This document shows positions 55,722 to 64,000 of a stretch of 64,000 nucleotides of DNA, piece by piece. The position numbers and the translations under genes are program-made. Origin of the DNA: Bacteroides gallinarum DSM 18171 = JCM 13658 (GTDB taxonomy: Bacteria > Bacteroidota > Bacteroidia > Bacteroidales > Bacteroidaceae); contig NZ_KB894133.1 of assembly GCF_000374365.1 (NCBI RefSeq), positions 1 through 64,000 on the forward strand. The letters run 5' to 3'. The notes beneath the pieces are model-generated. The model saw only the letters and a program-made list of their open reading frames with translations, was not told where the DNA came from and ran no database searches. How positions within the stretch are numbered: the first letter of the stretch is position 1; each line of letters begins with the position of its first letter.

Positions 55722-55750
55722 TATCCACCTCTAAAATACATTCGTCCACC
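55722..55750 (+). promoter_or_regulatory. Candidate HTCS operator before susC
   Basis: TATCCACC (55722-55729) and CGTCCACC (55743-55750) are direct half-sites with a 21-bp period, ending 20 bases before the -7 box at 55771. The same arrangement on the opposite strand precedes the GH43 operon. Confidence 0.6.
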
Positions 55751-55770
55751 CTCATTTACGGCATATGCCC

Positions 55771-55778
55771 TACTTTTG
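55771..55778 (+). promoter_or_regulatory. Promoter -7 element of the susC operon
   Basis: TACTTTTG matches TAnnTTTG. It lacks a good -33 box, fitting HTCS activation. Its use implies an unusually long leader of about 265 bases before susC. Confidence 0.6.
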
Positions 55779-55846
55779 TCATGCAATCGGTACTCAATCC
55801 TTCGGGAAAAACCGGGCATTTAAAGTTTAATTTTAATCTTAATATT

Positions 55847-55933
55847 ATGAAGAATGACAAAAGAACAGCTATCGCACCGTACATGGCATCGGCTAAATTC
55901 AACCTTCCCCTATTGATTCCATTATATTTATGA
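55847..55933 (+). CDS. Possible 28-residue leader peptide before susC
   Basis: An ATG at 55847 opens MKNDKRTAIAPYMASAKFNL and continues PLLIPLYL to a TGA at 55931. It lies in the long presumed leader between the -7 box (55771) and susC (56049). The hydrophobic end and position are suggestive, but it may be a chance frame. 55934-56048 holds no other gene. Confidence 0.3.
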   Translation: MKNDKRTAIAPYMASAKFNLPLLIPLYL

Positions 55934-56048
55934 AGTATGTAGCCTGACTGCTTCCGGTAACCGGTATCGGATTGTAAGCCGATTCGATGCTATAATATAG
56001 TTAACAGTAATCTAATCTATTAATTAAACAACCTTAATACTTTTAAAA

Positions 56049-59000
56049 ATGAGGAAACATTTATTTTTTTCCGTAATGCTCAGTCTATGTGCCTTTGGCG
56101 GCATGGCAGTGTATCCTATACCTGCAATGGCTACCGTGGCACAATCTCCGACTATCAAGGTACGTGGTCAAGTTGTCGACGAACAGGGTGAACCCATGGT
56201 AGGGGCTACCGTCAAGATTAAAGGCGGACAAGGCGGAACCATTACCGACCTGGATGGAAACTTCCAACTGGAGGTTTCCGGAAACGCTACCCTCCTGATA
56301 AGCTATGTAGGTTTTAAGGAGCGTGAAGTGGCTGTCCGCAACCGTGCTATCATTGAAACCATTCGGTTGCAAGCCGACGAGCAGATGCTCGACCAAGTAG
56401 TTGTTGTCGGTTACGGTACACAGAAGAAATCCGACTTAACCGGTTCCGTTGCCGTTGTGGATGCGGAAGCCTTAAAACAGACATCCAACTCCAACATCTC
56501 CACCATGCTCGAAGGTAAGGTTTCCGGCGTACAAATCACCTCCGACGGACAGCCCGGCGCCGACCCGACTGTCCGTATCCGCGGTGTCGGGTCTTTTGGA
56601 GACACCTCTCCCCTTTATGTTATCGACGGTGTTCCTATGGGAACTTCTATCCGCGACTTCTCCTCAAACGATATCGAAACTATCCAGGTACTGAAGGACG
56701 CTTCGGCCGCCGCCATTTACGGTTCGCGTGCTGCCAACGGCGTGATTATCATCACCACCAAACGCGGCCAGAAAGACCAGCCGCTGAAGGTGGATTACAA
56801 CGGCTACTTCGGTGTGGATTATATTCCCAAAGGTGTTTATGATGTAATGGATGCCGACCAGTACAGCCAGTACATCGGCCAGGCATGTGCAAATTCCAAC
56901 ACTCCGCTGCCGTCGGGATACAAGCTCGACAGCGAAACCGGGAAATACCATTTCCAAGATGCCACCAACACCGACTGGTTCGAGGAAGTATTTAAAACGG
57001 GTATCCGTCAAAACCATAATGTGAACCTCTCCGGAGGCGGCGCCAACAATACCTATAATATATCATTAGACTACTTCAACCAAAAAGGAACTCTCGAAGG
57101 CGCCGGTCCTAACTACGAACGTTACACTGCACGCGTAAACAACACCATGGACACCAAGTTCATAAAGTTCCATACCAGCCTCGTCTACTCTCATTCCGAC
57201 CAGGACAATATGGGCTTGTCGAATGCTTCCGAATACGTTCAGGGTTTGTACGGCGACGTAACCAATGTGTTGCGCGGAACCTTGCTGATGCAGCCCACTA
57301 TCAAGGCATACGATTCTTCTACATGGGTACTCGATAACCTGGTGGGAATTGCCAACAACTTTAATTACGACGCCTACGGCTATGGTGTATACTACGATAC
57401 CGTACATGGCGATATTTCCGCCTCCAACCCGTTGCTGGTAAATAACCTGCTGCAACGTAACACCCGTGTAGACCGTTTCGTAGGAACGGGGTCGGCAGAT
57501 GTAGATATCTTCAAGATGCTCGGTTTCGACAGTAAAAACCACAAGCTCAACTATAAGATAAACCTCTCTTACAGCAAGACCTTCTGCAAGGACTTTACCT
57601 GGATTCCCGCATGGGTACAGAGTAACCGCGTCTATCTGTCCAAGAGCAATGAGCGGCTGACAAAAGGTTCCCGCAACTATTCGGACGCTTTGATAGAGAA
57701 CGTGCTTACTTACGACGGTACGATAGGCAAGCATCATATCAACGTAGTAGCAGGCCAGACCTACGAAGAAGAAAACACCGACCTGCTGACCGGCTGGGGA
57801 ATCAACTTTACCGAACCTTATTTCCTCCAGCTCCAGAATGCTTCCGACACGTATTCCGAAAGCTACGATTACAGGCACGGTATCCTGTCCTACATCGGAC
57901 GTATCAATTACAATTACGATGACAGGTATTTACTCTCGGCAACAGTACGTCGGGACGGCAGCTCCCGTCTGAGCAAGAACATCCGCTGGGGAACTTTCCC
58001 CTCCATTTCCGTGGGCTGGCGTTTCGATAAAGAAAACTTCTTCCCCTTCAACCGGGATATCGTGAACATGTTTAAAGTGCGTGCCAGCTACGGTGAGCTC
58101 GGTAACGAAAATATCGGCGAGTATATGTACCAGGCTGTCATGTCGCGTAACAACATGACTTACAATTTCAACGGTAATATAGTGACCGGTTCCGCCGTTT
58201 CCACTTTCGTGGATAACAACCTGGCATGGGAGAAAAAGAAAACCTACAACGTGGGTATCGACCTCGCTTTGTTCCGCAACCGCCTGGAGTTTACGGCCGA
58301 GTGGTACAAGAATACCAGCGAAGACCTTCTGTATGCCGTTCCTGTTCCGGAACAAGCCGGTGTGTCCAACACCACCGTAACGATGAATGCCGCCTCGATG
58401 AACAACTCCGGATTCGAATTCTCTGCTACCTACCGCAACCGGGAACATGCTTTCAAATATGAAATATCCGCCAACCTCAGTACGTTGCGCAACCGCGTAA
58501 CCTCGTTAGGTTTCGGAACCGACTCTTATATCTCGGGAGCTTACATTACCAAAGTGGGCGAAGAAATCGGCCAGTTCTACGGCTGGGTTTATGAAGGCAT
58601 AGCCCGTACACAAGAAGACCTGGACAACCACGCTACGCAGGAAGGCGCCCAGATAGGCGACTGCCTTTATAAGGATATAAACAATGACGGTAAGGTGGAC
58701 TCCGAAGACCAAGTCGTACTGGGCAGCGGTATGCCTAAGATTAATTTCGGTCTTAATGCCCGCTTCGAATACAAGCGTTTCGACCTGAGCATCGCAACTT
58801 TCGGTGCGTTGAACTATCATGTAAGCGACGACATCTACAACTCGCTTAACTCTTGCTACGGCTGGGGAAACAAAGAAGTGGGTATGCTCGATGCCAACCG
58901 CTTTAGCGAAGACGGCAGCACTTATCTTTCCAACGTGCCGCGTACTTATGCCACCAACAGCGCCAGCCTGGCTTGGAATGACCTCTTCAGTTCACGTAAA

Positions 59001-59243
59001 ATCCAGAACGCTGCTTATTGGAAGATTGCCAATGTAGAACTGGGGTACAACTTCCCCAACGAATGGTTCGGCAAATATGTATCCGATGTACGTTTCTACG
59101 TGTCGGCACAGAATCTCCACACATTCACCGGTTATCACGGTTATAATGTAGACTATGCAGGCGGGACTTTCACCCCGGGATACAACTTCTGTTCTTATCC
59201 TACTGCACGTACTTTCATGTGTGGCATTCATTTTACATTCTAA
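56049..59243 (+). CDS. susC: SusC-like TonB-dependent outer-membrane transporter
   Basis: This 1064-residue outer-membrane protein imports oligosaccharides with energy from TonB. Order: signal peptide (LFFSVMLSLCAFGGMAVYPI), CarboxypepD_reg-like domain (about 35-115; IKVRGQVVDEQGEPMVGATV), TonB-box-like stretch, plug domain (about 120-230; VSGVQITSDGQPGADPTVRI and IYGSRAANGVIIITT), and a 22-stranded barrel ending in TARTFMCGIHFTF with the terminal aromatic. It pairs with susD 39 bases downstream. Locus content points to arabinan fragments. Confidence 0.95.
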   Translation: MRKHLFFSVMLSLCAFGGMAVYPIPAMATVAQSPTIKVRGQVVDEQGEPMVGATVKIKGGQGGTITDLDGNFQLEVSGNATLLISYVGFKEREVAVRNRAIIETIRLQADEQMLDQVVVVGYGTQKKSDLTGSVAVVDAEALKQTSNSNISTMLEGKVSGVQITSDGQPGADPTVRIRGVGSFGDTSPLYVIDGVPMGTSIRDFSSNDIETIQVLKDASAAAIYGSRAANGVIIITTKRGQKDQPLKVDYNGYFGVDYIPKGVYDVMDADQYSQYIGQACANSNTPLPSGYKLDSETGKYHFQDATNTDWFEEVFKTGIRQNHNVNLSGGGANNTYNISLDYFNQKGTLEGAGPNYERYTARVNNTMDTKFIKFHTSLVYSHSDQDNMGLSNASEYVQGLYGDVTNVLRGTLLMQPTIKAYDSSTWVLDNLVGIANNFNYDAYGYGVYYDTVHGDISASNPLLVNNLLQRNTRVDRFVGTGSADVDIFKMLGFDSKNHKLNYKINLSYSKTFCKDFTWIPAWVQSNRVYLSKSNERLTKGSRNYSDALIENVLTYDGTIGKHHINVVAGQTYEEENTDLLTGWGINFTEPYFLQLQNASDTYSESYDYRHGILSYIGRINYNYDDRYLLSATVRRDGSSRLSKNIRWGTFPSISVGWRFDKENFFPFNRDIVNMFKVRASYGELGNENIGEYMYQAVMSRNNMTYNFNGNIVTGSAVSTFVDNNLAWEKKKTYNVGIDLALFRNRLEFTAEWYKNTSEDLLYAVPVPEQAGVSNTTVTMNAASMNNSGFEFSATYRNREHAFKYEISANLSTLRNRVTSLGFGTDSYISGAYITKVGEEIGQFYGWVYEGIARTQEDLDNHATQEGAQIGDCLYKDINNDGKVDSEDQVVLGSGMPKINFGLNARFEYKRFDLSIATFGALNYHVSDDIYNSLNSCYGWGNKEVGMLDANRFSEDGSTYLSNVPRTYATNSASLAWNDLFSSRKIQNAAYWKIANVELGYNFPNEWFGKYVSDVRFYVSAQNLHTFTGYHGYNVDYAGGTFTPGYNFCSYPTARTFMCGIHFTF

Positions 59244-59282
59244 TCATTACCATATAGTACCTAAATACTAAAAACATATCTT

Positions 59283-61034
59283 ATGAAACTAAATAAATAT
59301 TCACTTGCTCTCATTCTGGGACTCAGTACCCTGACTTCTTGCAGTGACAAATTGGATTTGTTGAATCCCAACCAGCAAACCTCGAGCACCTTCGGTTTTA
59401 ATGCCGATGACTTGGAGGAGTGCGTGATTGCCGCCTACAACCACATCCGTATGGAAGGTTCCTATGCCCGCGTAGGCTACACTATCGACGTGTGCCGTGG
59501 CGATGAAGCCTGGAACTCCTCGCAAGTGTGGTATCTGCCTTTCGACGACCTCAATGCAGAAGTCACTTCGGACGTTACGTGGTGGCCCTGGCGGGAATGG
59601 TACTACACTATCAACGTGTGCAACTTCGCCATTTCCCGTTGCGGCGAAGATAACAGCCAACTTTCCGATAAAATGAAACGTATCAAGGGACAAGTGCTTT
59701 TCCTTCGCGGTCTGTCGTACTATAATCTGGCCGGTTACTATCAGAATCCGCCCCTTATCACAGATTATGACACCTACTCATCAATGGATGGGCTTTATGG
59801 CGCCAACAGTACCTACGATGACGTACTCGACCAGGTAGAAAAAGATTTCCGGGAGGCTATGGAACTGCTGCCTTCCCGCGATGAAGGCGGTGAATGGGCC
59901 GGCGGACGCGCCACTTGCGGCGCTGCGGCGGGTTACTATGCCCGCACCCTCATGGTACGCCATAAATACAGCGATGCACTCACAGTACTGAAAGATATCA
60001 TCAACAAGAAATACGGCACTTACCGGTTAATGGATAACTACGGTGACAACTTCCGCGAAGGCTCGGCATACGAAAACAATGCGGAAAGCCTCTTCGAAGT
60101 ACAGTTCCTCGACTATGGTTCGCAAGGAACCGACGACGAATGGACACCGGTAAACACAAGCCCCAATGCCACACAAGGGTCGGCTATCGAGAGCAACTTC
60201 GCCCCCGGCAACTATGGCGGTTGGGCTGATATCTCGGCTTCACCCTGGCTCTATCATCTTTTTAAAGAAGAGCGCACTACGGAAGGTACACTCGACCCTC
60301 GTCTTTATTGGACTATCGGAACCTACGAAACCGACTGGGAGGATTTCGAGTATGGTAATGTAGCTTATACTCAAAAGCTTACAGCCACCGACAATATCGT
60401 AACTAACAACACTTACGGCGGCCTGCCTATCGCCAAATTCACAAATCTACGTACCGGCCTGTACAGCACTGTCGTTACAGGCTTGCACGACGGTATCAAC
60501 CTGCGCCTGATGCGTTACTCCGATGTATTGCTACGTGCCGCAGAATGCGAAAACGAGGTCAACGGTCCCACGCAGGAAGCTATCAACTGGATTAACGAGG
60601 TACGTAACCGTGCAGGTCTGGCAGACTTAAAGCTCGAGGATTTCAATACCGCCGACAAACTTTTCGAACAGATAGCCAATGTGGAACGTCCTAAGGAGTT
60701 CGGCTGCGAATTCGGCCGTGGTTTCGACCTTATCCGCTGGGGATTCTTCCACGACAACGACCGCTTACAGCAGCTCAAAGAACACGGTACGGTACGCCGC
60801 TCTACGGTAGGAGTAAAAAATCCTGTAAAATACAGCGATATAGCAAACGATTCCGAACTGAAGAGCACTTTCGACACTTACTTGCCAGGACACGAATTTC
60901 TGCCTATCGTGCAGCAGTTGATGAATAACAATCCGAATTTGAAAGGCAATTCCGCCAATTATAGTACGGATAACTCATCTTATTTCCGCGACAATGGTTG
61001 GACAGTACGTCCGGTTACGGATTTGAGCAAATAA
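59283..61034 (+). CDS. susD: SusD-like surface glycan-binding lipoprotein
   Basis: This 583-residue lipoprotein has the lipobox LTSC (Cys19). TPR-like helices follow in the N-terminal half (KRIKGQVLFLRGLSYYNLAG; DVLDQVEKDFREAMELLPS), then the SusD signature ALLRA...VRNRAGL (LRAAECENEVNGPTQEAINW, INEVRNRAGLADL). It forms the lid of the SusC transporter at the cell surface. It lies 39 bases after susC. Confidence 0.94.
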   Translation: MKLNKYSLALILGLSTLTSCSDKLDLLNPNQQTSSTFGFNADDLEECVIAAYNHIRMEGSYARVGYTIDVCRGDEAWNSSQVWYLPFDDLNAEVTSDVTWWPWREWYYTINVCNFAISRCGEDNSQLSDKMKRIKGQVLFLRGLSYYNLAGYYQNPPLITDYDTYSSMDGLYGANSTYDDVLDQVEKDFREAMELLPSRDEGGEWAGGRATCGAAAGYYARTLMVRHKYSDALTVLKDIINKKYGTYRLMDNYGDNFREGSAYENNAESLFEVQFLDYGSQGTDDEWTPVNTSPNATQGSAIESNFAPGNYGGWADISASPWLYHLFKEERTTEGTLDPRLYWTIGTYETDWEDFEYGNVAYTQKLTATDNIVTNNTYGGLPIAKFTNLRTGLYSTVVTGLHDGINLRLMRYSDVLLRAAECENEVNGPTQEAINWINEVRNRAGLADLKLEDFNTADKLFEQIANVERPKEFGCEFGRGFDLIRWGFFHDNDRLQQLKEHGTVRRSTVGVKNPVKYSDIANDSELKSTFDTYLPGHEFLPIVQQLMNNNPNLKGNSANYSTDNSSYFRDNGWTVRPVTDLSK

Positions 61035-61126
61035 AGAAAACCCAACAACGGTTTCTTCCCACTCCGGCTCTTCCGGAACCGGGTGGGAAGAAATATCAAT
61101 CAGTCACACTCTTTAAATTTAAGACA

Positions 61127-62902
61127 ATGAGAATACTCAAAAAAATAACATATGCTTGCTGTTCCGTAACCTTAGGGTTACTGGCATTGACAGGTTGCGA
61201 GGACAACGGACTTTATGACGTAAACGCCCCCGACTGGATTTCCGAGAAGATACAGGAAATCGAAGATTCGAAGAAAGAACCGGAAGAAGAAGTGCTCGAA
61301 GGCATGCAGGAAGATGTGTACACTATCGGAAGTACGGATTTTACTTCCGGTTGGTGGACTGCTTTCTCCAAGTATTACGTGATACCCGACGGCGAAAAGT
61401 GGAATGCTGTGTTCAACCTCCACATCAACCCGGCCGATAACACGTATTACAAGAACTTCGCTCTTATCATCTCCAACGATGTAGACCGTGGGGGCGAGGG
61501 ATATGCCGAATACGGAGCTATCCGCTTCGATGTCACAGGCAGCCCCGAAACTTACAATTCCCAATGGGGCGATTATATCGACTACCAGTACATCTCGGGT
61601 ACGTTGCTTCTCGAACCCGATGCCAATAATGCAGACCCTAACGTACAGAGCCTGGGCGGTAAGGTGACAGTCACCGTAGACCGCACCAGTACAGATGCTT
61701 TCACCGTAAAGATGACCAACAGCGTAGCCACCAAGACTTACGAGCAACCATACAAGGAAACAAACCTGAACGCAGATGCGAGCAATACCAATATCCGCTG
61801 TTTCCTGGTTCCCGAGGGTTCTTACATCGACTTCCAGCAGACCAACATCGTTCCTATCGACGGCCTTACATCTGCCGCAGACAAGAATCCGATATCTATG
61901 AAGCTGCAAAACGTACCCGAACAAGTCCCCATGGGCACTCTGCTCGAAGAAGCCATGGCCAATGTATCGGCCGTTGTTACCTTCGAAGAGGGAGTAACCA
62001 AAACCGTACCGGCTTCCGAACTCTCTATCTCCGCTATCCCCGATATGGAGCAACCGGGCGAAAAAAATCTTGTGGCTGTCTATAACAAGACCTTTAAAGG
62101 CGAGAATTGCGGACAACCGATTATGGCTTATGCTACTTTTGTTCTCGTGGGAGAGATTGTATCTATCGAGGTGACTACCCAGCCTTCGCATACACAGTAC
62201 TATTATTACACCTCCAAAGCTACCGAAACCTTGACAGACCGAACGCTGGCCTTCGACCCGACCGGTATGGTGGTTACGGCAACTTACGACGACGGAAGTT
62301 CAAGAATCATTGAGAACACGAAGCTCAGCTTCTCTGCCATTCCCGCGAAAGCAGGCTCTTCGACCGTTACCATTAGTGCCGGAGAAAAAGCCTCCACAAC
62401 GGTAGGAATTACCGTTTCCGAGTCCGCAGTTTCTACAGTGAGCTACACGGGGCACACAGTAGGAGCCGAAGATAACTCAGCGGCCTTTAAGGGAGATTTT
62501 TCTGACAACTTCAAGGTATCTGTGGGAGAAACAAAGTCCATTACCTTCACCAACTTCAGTAATCTGGGAGCAAACTGGAACAACTTCCTTGTGTCTCTCC
62601 GTAATGCCAATAATGACGAATATGCATTTGTTCGTGCCGACGACTGGGGAGACGGTAACGGATATGGTGCCTGCGTTCACAGCGGAACACAAGGAGACTG
62701 GGCTACTTGGCTTGCCGGTATGAATGGAGCCCAAGTTACGGTTTACGTAACCAACTGCGGCAATAGTACTGCCGACATTCAGGCAGTAATGAAAGGTACT
62801 ACCGGTACAACTTCCACTCAGTATTATTTGGGCATCAATACCATAGTTCCCAATGACCTGTACTTTGCATTGTCTGTCGAGGGAGCTCATCTCGTTTTCT
62901 AA
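61127..62902 (+). CDS. SusE-position surface glycan-binding lipoprotein
   Basis: This 591-residue lipoprotein starts MRILKKITYACCSVTLGLLA with lipobox ALTGC. An acidic linker (about 40-60, EIEDSKKEPEEEVLEG) is followed by a jelly-roll-like module (about 65-250; WWTAFSKYYVIPDGEKWNAV). Two bacterial Ig-like domains follow (about 265-345 and 345-460, the latter with YDDGSSRIIENTKLSFSAIP). A C-terminal carbohydrate-binding-like module (about 470-591; SLRNANNDEYAFVRADDWGD) completes it. It probably binds glycan at the surface. I chose ATG 61127 for the signal peptide; an upstream frame to 60998 overlaps the susD end. Confidence 0.85.
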   Translation: MRILKKITYACCSVTLGLLALTGCEDNGLYDVNAPDWISEKIQEIEDSKKEPEEEVLEGMQEDVYTIGSTDFTSGWWTAFSKYYVIPDGEKWNAVFNLHINPADNTYYKNFALIISNDVDRGGEGYAEYGAIRFDVTGSPETYNSQWGDYIDYQYISGTLLLEPDANNADPNVQSLGGKVTVTVDRTSTDAFTVKMTNSVATKTYEQPYKETNLNADASNTNIRCFLVPEGSYIDFQQTNIVPIDGLTSAADKNPISMKLQNVPEQVPMGTLLEEAMANVSAVVTFEEGVTKTVPASELSISAIPDMEQPGEKNLVAVYNKTFKGENCGQPIMAYATFVLVGEIVSIEVTTQPSHTQYYYYTSKATETLTDRTLAFDPTGMVVTATYDDGSSRIIENTKLSFSAIPAKAGSSTVTISAGEKASTTVGITVSESAVSTVSYTGHTVGAEDNSAAFKGDFSDNFKVSVGETKSITFTNFSNLGANWNNFLVSLRNANNDEYAFVRADDWGDGNGYGACVHSGTQGDWATWLAGMNGAQVTVYVTNCGNSTADIQAVMKGTTGTTSTQYYLGINTIVPNDLYFALSVEGAHLVF

Positions 62903-62980
62903 TGAAAAAGAATAAATTATCATCCATACCGTTCCTCTTTGTCTGAGGAACGGTATGCCCCTTAAAAAATTACCAATCAA

Positions 62981-64000
62981 ATGAAAAAGCTAACATTTTT
63001 CTTTATATCCCTGCTGACGGTCTGCGTTTTCACGGCTTGCTCCGACGGACTGGACAATATCGAATACAATAGAAACAGCGATATAACCATAGCCGCTCCC
63101 GAAGTAACTGCAATTACAAGCACTTCACTAACCGTTAATTCATCGGTCACCGGCAACCTGAACAACGTAGCCAAGAGAGGATTCTGCTATAGTGTAAATG
63201 CCCAAAATCCTACTATCAAAGACAATGTAGTGGAAGCGGACGAAAATTTCAGTGCAACTATCTCCGGCTTAATGGGCAATACGACTTATTACATACGCGC
63301 ATACGTTTACGGCAACAGCCATTACACTTACTCGGAAACAGTTACATCGACCACAGCAGCCCAAAGCCTTGAAGAACAACTCAAGAGCTACGTGGCTCCG
63401 GCATACGAAGATTATTATGTAAATATCTCCGACTGGTCTAACCGTACCCAATGGAATTTGAGCAACGTACACGACCCGACAATAGTCTTGGCCGAGGACG
63501 GATATTATTATATGTATCAAACCGATGCCTCGTATGGCGATGCACATGCCGCAGGCGGACATATCCACGCACGACGCTCGAAGAATTTAGTAGACTGGGA
63601 ATATCTGGGCGGAACCATGCGAAGCCTGCCAGAGTGGGTTATTCCCAAACTGAATGAAATTCGTGCTACTATGGGGCTGGCTGCCACCACAGCCGTTGAA
63701 GCGACTTTCGGTACTAACTACTGCTGGGCTCCTTGTGTACGGAAAGTCAGAAACGGTTTGTACCGTATGTATTACTCCATAGTCTGTCCCGGTACGCTGA
63801 ACGGTAACGGTACATGGAGCGAACGCGCTTTTATCGGTGTAATGGAGAACGACAACCCTGCCAACAACGACGGCTGGGTGGATAAAGGTTACGTCATTAC
63901 CAACGCATCGGACAAGGGATTAAACTTCAATGTCGCCTCGGACGATTATGCAAACTGCTACTACAAATGGAACGCTATCGACCCCTGCTATATCATCGAT
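62981..64000 (+). CDS. GH43 arabinanase-like lipoprotein (cut by window end)
   Basis: This is the first 340 residues of a longer gene that runs off the window. It is a lipoprotein with lipobox VFTAC (Cys19), a fibronectin/Ig-like domain (about 25-115), then a GH43 propeller starting near WNLSNVHDPTIVLAEDGYYY (base Asp about 165) and reaching WNAIDPCYIID at the edge, where the modulating Asp lies. The acid Glu should be beyond 64000. An endo-arabinanase anchored at the surface fits the susCD context. Confidence 0.87.
   Translation, partial: MKKLTFFFISLLTVCVFTACSDGLDNIEYNRNSDITIAAPEVTAITSTSLTVNSSVTGNLNNVAKRGFCYSVNAQNPTIKDNVVEADENFSATISGLMGNTTYYIRAYVYGNSHYTYSETVTSTTAAQSLEEQLKSYVAPAYEDYYVNISDWSNRTQWNLSNVHDPTIVLAEDGYYYMYQTDASYGDAHAAGGHIHARRSKNLVDWEYLGGTMRSLPEWVIPKLNEIRATMGLAATTAVEATFGTNYCWAPCVRKVRNGLYRMYYSIVCPGTLNGNGTWSERAFIGVMENDNPANNDGWVDKGYVITNASDKGLNFNVASDDYANCYYKWNAIDPCYIID

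Overview
The window looks like a chromosome segment of a gut Bacteroides. The signs are Bacteroides-type promoter elements (-7 TAnnTTTG), a SusC/SusD polysaccharide utilization locus with a hybrid two-component regulator, an UpxY/UpxZ capsule locus, and lipoproteins with SusD-like lipoboxes. Species cannot be fixed from the sequence alone.

Layout. 1-1270: end of an unidentified gene, then repeat-rich intergenic DNA (an eight-unit 20-bp tandem array and several palindromic elements). 1275-7916 (minus): thrS-infC-rpmI-rplT, a large TPR protein, def and ruvX. 8061-16142 (minus): a sulfate activation and sulfonation operon (cysQ, SLC13 permease, cysC, cysD, cysN, sulfotransferase, PCMD-domain protein) ending in a strong terminator at 7967-8034. 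16.3-19.4 kb: SPOR and lipocalin-like lipoproteins, a YtxH/holin-like membrane cluster, a palindrome built from IS-like ends, and a 33-residue 'smalltalk' protein beside an HU-type DNA-binding protein. 19565-20251: a decayed AAA/PD-(D/E)XK gene.

20571-39177 (minus): a capsular polysaccharide operon of 20 genes: upxY, upxZ, an initiating sugar-phosphate transferase, a nine-gene cassette for a legionaminic-type nonulosonic acid made by the GDP-GlcNAc route (dehydratase, legC, legH, legI, legG, legF plus ptmF-, ptmA- and ptmE-like genes), a ptmG-like amidotransferase, three glycosyltransferases (one resembling sialyl/polysialyltransferases), flippase, polymerase and UDP-galactopyranose mutase. 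Upstream of upxY lies a 221-bp segment (39424-39644) bounded by perfect 18-bp inverted repeats with core AGACGTTCGT. It contains a good promoter pointing away from upxY, so the sequenced DNA appears to hold a phase-variable capsule promoter in its OFF orientation, reading instead toward small accessory genes at 39.8-41.5 kb.

41686-46520: manA (minus) and galM, an MFS sugar transporter and galK (plus), for sugar uptake and the Leloir pathway. 46673-64000: an arabinan-type utilization locus: GH43, GH51 and GH43 enzymes (minus), divergent from an HTCS regulator (plus), then susC, susD, a susE-position surface lipoprotein and a GH43 gene cut by the window end. The same pair of half-sites (NNTCCACC-like, 21-bp period) precedes both the GH43 promoter and the susC promoter and is a candidate HTCS operator.
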